A DNA stretch of 46,001 bases from the NCBI GenBank assembly GCA_003254885.1, contig QANT01000965.1, positions 1-46,001 of the forward strand. The letters are read 5' to 3'. Below the pieces are notes generated by a model, which had not been told where the DNA came from, searched no databases, and worked only from the letters and a program-made list of their open reading frames with translations. This stretch comes from Purshia tridentata (Eukaryota; Streptophyta; Magnoliopsida; Rosales; Rosaceae). Within the stretch, counting starts at the first letter, position 1; every line of letters starts with the position of its first letter. Shown piece by piece: positions 42,060 to 46,001 of the stretch. Both the position numbers and the translations under genes were made by a program.

Positions 42060-43935
42060 GATAGCTTTGATGCCCTTCATTGATGTCACAAACGATGGGC
42101 ATTAAGGAGTAGAACGTCTACAATCACCCTGAAATCTTTCTTGTGATAATGGAAGTCATGAGCAATGTGAGGAAGCTCAGTAGTATATATCATGGGTGTT
42201 CTTATCACACTATCTGAGACATCTGAAGTAGCCACTAATGCCTCTTTGTCAATGGCAGTTGTGTAACTTCATCATAGTTCAGACAATCACCAATTCATAC
42301 TTAAGGCCAAGTAGCAGTGCAAAATCTTTCTGCTTCAGGATGAACCTATATTTACATAAATATATAGTTAACTGTATATACTCACATAACAACACACAAA
42401 TATGCTTGCACTTTCATGATAGGAAAATAGAAGAAAGAATATGTAAGAACACTATGCACCTACCCTATAGTTGCTCAAACATCAAGTGTTGCTGTCACAG
42501 AATTTCAAACTGGATCCATTCCAAGTTCACTGGGCATTTTCTTTAAATTATTCAAAGCAGTATAACATTGTCTCGGCATGTTAAACTTTTCTGGCATTGT
42601 TCCCACACTTAATTGTACCTAGTTTTCATGTAGGAATCAACAAGCATATATGTATGCCTGCATTTTAAATGTTTTGCTCCTAACTTCCTCTTTCCTTTCT
42701 TACCAAATAATATATAGAAACTGTTCCTAATTCCGCTGTCCAATTTGCAGAAGACACTAAAACTTCATCATAGCTTATGGGTGGTGGCACACCAATTTCT
42801 ATCTACATTGAAATATGACAATTAAGCACATCAATCATACAACTAAGAATCCAAAAAATATCCCTAAATCAAGAAAATTACCAAATCAAGATCTACATCA
42901 TCAGTGCACTTTTACGAAGGACTTGTAACTACTAAACCAGTACTGTCACATTAATATGAGAATATGAATGCTGAAACTCAAAAAATTCTAGTTTAGAAGT
43001 TAGAACCATCTTCTGCTCGTGACCCATTGAATTGATGGAATGATAGAAAGTCAAATGGGCATAGTTCACATCTCAATAAATCCATACCAGATAACAACAC
43101 CAATGAAGAGCAAGAATCTAGGATGTATGACACAAAAATGATATGCTATCAAAAAAAGAAAAAGAAAAGTAAAATTAAACATTTACAAAGAACCAGACCT
43201 TGATTGGTGTTAAAGGGAGGTTTGGAGAAACAGAGTGGATTTTGGAAATACATAGCATTGGATTAGAATCATTTTGGTTCTCTAAGTCTCCCTAAACTGT
43301 GATTGAATCACATGCTAAACCGTGCTAGCTATTACTCAAAAACATCAGTAGAAAACATTAATGGATGAGATGAACAACAAGACCATAACAGAAATGAGAA
43401 ACCAGAGACAACGAAGATAACTGTATAATTAACAAAACCACTATCCAGTTAACCATCCATTTATATAGCTAACTATGGTCCATTCTCAGATTAATTACAG
43501 CATGCAGAAAGTTGCAATAACAGGATGTACCCAGATTGAAAAAACAACAAAGTCAACAAGATCAAGTCTCAAAAACTCTACTTGGACCAATTAACATTGG
43601 AACTCCCTAATACGACGTGTACCCAGATGAAAGTTTTCTTTTTTTAATTATGAGACTCACAATTTGTGTTAATGCAACCTAACATTTATTTTTCCAGGCG
43701 GTTATAACTAAATCCTTTATTACCATCAAACATTTCTTTCTCATTTTCGTATTTGTCTCAGAAAACAAACAAACAAATGCCCGTAAAAAATAAGCAAATA
43801 AAAAAAGACTTACCGGGCGGCGACAGTGACGCCGTTTTTCGCCGGGAATGGAGTCAGGCTGAGTGAGAAAGAGTGGGTGGGCAGACAGAGGAGAGGTTGA
43901 CAGACAGAGGTACAGTACAGTGTCGGGGGACCAAA
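42060..43935 (-). pseudogene. Possible degenerate or non-coding exon-structured gene, unrecognised
   Basis: On the minus strand several stretches look like spliced exons. The patch at 43935-43814 is GC-richer, ends with CCCG followed by a GTAAGT donor, and resembles a 5' leader exon. The stretch 42802-42704 is open for 33 codons (IEIGVPPPISYDEVLVSSAN...) between a TAG acceptor and a GTAAGA donor. The stretch 42618-42505 continues in the same phase for 37 codons (VQLSVGTMPEKFNMPRQC...) and then meets a stop. Around 42348-42285 and 42252-42080 are two more protein-like stretches (KQKDFALLLGLKYELVIV; DKEALVATSDVSDSVIRTP) in different frames with stops between. I do not recognise the protein. A broken copy of a conserved gene, a long non-coding RNA, or chance open frames are all possible. 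No intact start-to-stop model could be built. Confidence 0.35.
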
Positions 43936-45277
43936 CACAAGTTCTCTTTTCAGGCCAAAAAACAAAAAGTTTTGGTTTTTTTTTTTATTTTTTATTTTGG
44001 TACCTGGAATTTTGATCTTGTTGTAACTTGTAACTAAGTACTTAAGTCGGCCCAAAAAAAAAAAAAAAGTACTTAAACAAAAACTCATAACTGGGGGGGT
44101 TTGTGTGTTAAAAAAACTTCAAATTCAATTAGCACGTACTAATCAAATAATAAATTATTAAATTTGAAATAATTTCATTAAAACATTCAAATGAACAATT
44201 TACACTAACAAAATAATAAAAAATTCAGTAATATCAATATAAAAATATGTATCAAGCAAATAAACAACTGTAGAAGTCCAATCACAAAATGCCACGTAAA
44301 AAAAATTATAAAATATAATAAACAGTTTGGTTTACGAGATTAATGTTGATTTGATTTAGAATATATATTTTAAAAATTTAAGATTAGAATTAGGATTATA
44401 AAGCTTATTGCTTAAGATTTGATCTCAAGTTTTGGACTTTTATCTGCATAGTAATATATGTTCATTAACCTATTATAATTTATCTTTTTTTATTTTGATT
44501 AATGATAATTAAAATGAAATTATGAAACCTTGAAAAATTTTATTAATTTATTTGTAATTGATCCTAATTTCAAACAAGTATATGTTACCTGACATTCACT
44601 CCTTCATAAGAATAAGACTTTAAGATACACTTTGAATAGGTATAATCCTAATTTCAACCCAAAATAGTTTCCTTGATCTTAGTTCACTGGATGACTTGGC
44701 TGTTTAATGAAAGCTTAAGAAATAAAGAAAAAAGATAAAGAAGCTTAGGGCAATGTGATAATGGCCTTACAAGGGGGGGACACATATCTGCCCTATAGAG
44801 CAGAGAGATAAGGAGCAATTTATATGGCGCATCGTGTACTCTGTGTCTGTTCCAAAAATTGCATATAAAGCTTTTTCATGGTTTACCAAAACAACTAAAC
44901 AAGTATGCATGCTAAGGTCCAAAAGCTTGATGGGGATGATGGGTTTAGTTGGTACAGTTAGTGCCTGCCTTTTGTCATTGTTTGTGTTGCTCTCTCTCTC
45001 TCTCTCTCTCACAGAGTCTGGTCCTAGTTTTTGCCAAAGGCAATTTAATGATGAACAAAGAGTGATGTTCTTGTAAAAGCTTGTCCCAAGCAAGACTGAT
45101 ATGAATAGTGATCAGCCGCAAGGTCAGGCCGGGACGTGGTCAGTGGACTCAGTGGCTAGCTCTCAAGTCTCACAGAAGGGCAGGGAGGCAGGGACCATGG
45201 TCCTATCGCCAGTATTCACGCACCACCAAGAATTGTGAACGATGGTAGACTGATAAGTGATAACTATGTAAAAAGAT
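43936..45277. other. Intergenic, no gene recognised
   Basis: AT-rich DNA with homopolymer A runs near 44050 and a CT microsatellite at 44990-45010. Overlapping opposite-strand open frames around 44770-45090 run through the CT repeat and have no recognisable protein. Confidence 0.5.
44990..45010. repeat. CT microsatellite
   Basis: About ten CT units in intergenic DNA. Confidence 0.8.
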
Positions 45278-45332
45278 ACCATTCATATATTTTTCTTTTT
45301 ATTTTGGCAATTTCAGTTGTATACTTTTTATA
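45278..45332. repeat. 55-bp direct repeat, copy 1
   Basis: The 55 bases starting ACCATTCATATATTTTTC and ending ATACTTTTTATA recur at 45414-45468 with a single C/T difference. The two copies are 136 bp apart, start to start. Confidence 0.85.
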
Positions 45333-45413
45333 GAAATTTAGGATTAAATACAAAGTTTCAATACTTTTTTACAAAACCAGTTTTGCTTATAATTTTTAGG
45401 TTTGGCTACTAAC

Positions 45414-45468
45414 ACCATTCATATATTTTTCTTTTTATTTTGGCAATTTTAGTTGTATACTTTTTATA
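45414..45468. repeat. 55-bp direct repeat, copy 2
   Basis: Second copy of the repeat at 45278-45332, with one mismatch (TTTTAG in place of TTTCAG). The unit of about 136 bp that includes the spacer appears only one and a half times. Confidence 0.85.
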
Positions 45469-46001
45469 CGATAATAATTAAATTCACATTATTAATCTCA
45501 ATTAAATTGTTGATAAAATATAATGTAAAAAGTATGTGCTTCGCACATGAATAGTATTTTAGACATACTAGTTCACCTAAATGTTTATTTGAATCTTTAT
45601 CCGTCCTTAAAAGACATTCACTTTAGCATTGAAATTCCTTATTTTTCAAACAAATTGTGTTTAATGGCAAGTAGGAGCTTACATAGACATTCAGATGGAA
45701 TAAGATGTCTGAAATGACGTACACTTGCCAAGCACATCAAATTTTACAACAACAGTTTATACAAAATTAATGATTTAGATTTAATTACTATGTATTTGAA
45801 GTACATAATTGACCCGGCCATGCTCAAAATAAAATTTTCATAAAAGTAATGGGCCAAAAGTATTACGAATTGGGTACCACATTTATAACCTATATTTTTA
45901 TTTTTACGAATCACATGAATGGCCCAGGCTATACCGACCACCCATTGATGCTGAGTTGACCACCCTTTCAAATTTTTTTTATTTTTTTCCCTTTTTGCCC
46001 T
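45469..46001. other. Intergenic, no gene recognised
   Basis: AT-rich sequence to the end of the window. Open frames here have no recognisable protein and no exon boundaries that I can support. Confidence 0.5.

Overview
This window reads as nuclear DNA of a eudicot tree or herb. The basis is multi-exon genes with GT-AG introns, AT-rich intergenic DNA, TATA-box promoters, plant-specific gene families (expansin-like A, LOG cytokinin enzymes, LHT-type amino acid transporters, an organellar alanyl-tRNA synthetase with a transit peptide) and short non-autonomous DNA transposons. The protein style suggests a rosid, perhaps Rosaceae, but that is an impression only. There are no prokaryotic features such as operons, Shine-Dalgarno sites or CRISPR.

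Layout. Positions 464-4215 and 7690-10995 (both minus strand) hold a tandem pair of lysine-histidine-transporter-like amino acid permeases with the same five-exon structure and intron phases. A 907-bp Mutator-type element sits in intron 1 of the first. Positions 10996-15290 are intergenic and AT-rich. A 717-bp inverted-repeat element (15291-16007) ends only about 60 bp before the TATA box of a 13-exon organellar alanyl-tRNA synthetase gene (16142-22193, plus). About 1 kb downstream lies a decayed copy of exon 8 end, intron 8 and part of exon 9 of that gene (23262-23934). Two expansin-like A genes follow (25444-26952 and 29801-31257, plus). They belong to a tandem duplication of roughly 3 kb that also includes upstream non-coding DNA. 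A 676-bp hAT-type element with an 8-bp target duplication lies 0.5 kb after the second copy.

Positions 32442-38700 are gene-poor, with a fold-back element near 35.3 kb. A seven-exon LOG-type cytokinin-activating enzyme gene occupies 38777-40339 (plus). The last 5.6 kb has no intact gene that I recognise. It holds traces of a minus-strand, exon-structured, apparently broken or non-coding gene (about 42.0-43.9 kb) and short repeats.

The genes are not a functional cluster: amino acid transport, organellar translation, cell wall and cytokinin activation are neighbours by chance, as is usual in plants. The notable biology is structural: two local gene duplications, a partial gene duplication that kept its intron, and several transposons whose ends and target duplications can be read directly. 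I found no evidence for a previously undescribed system.
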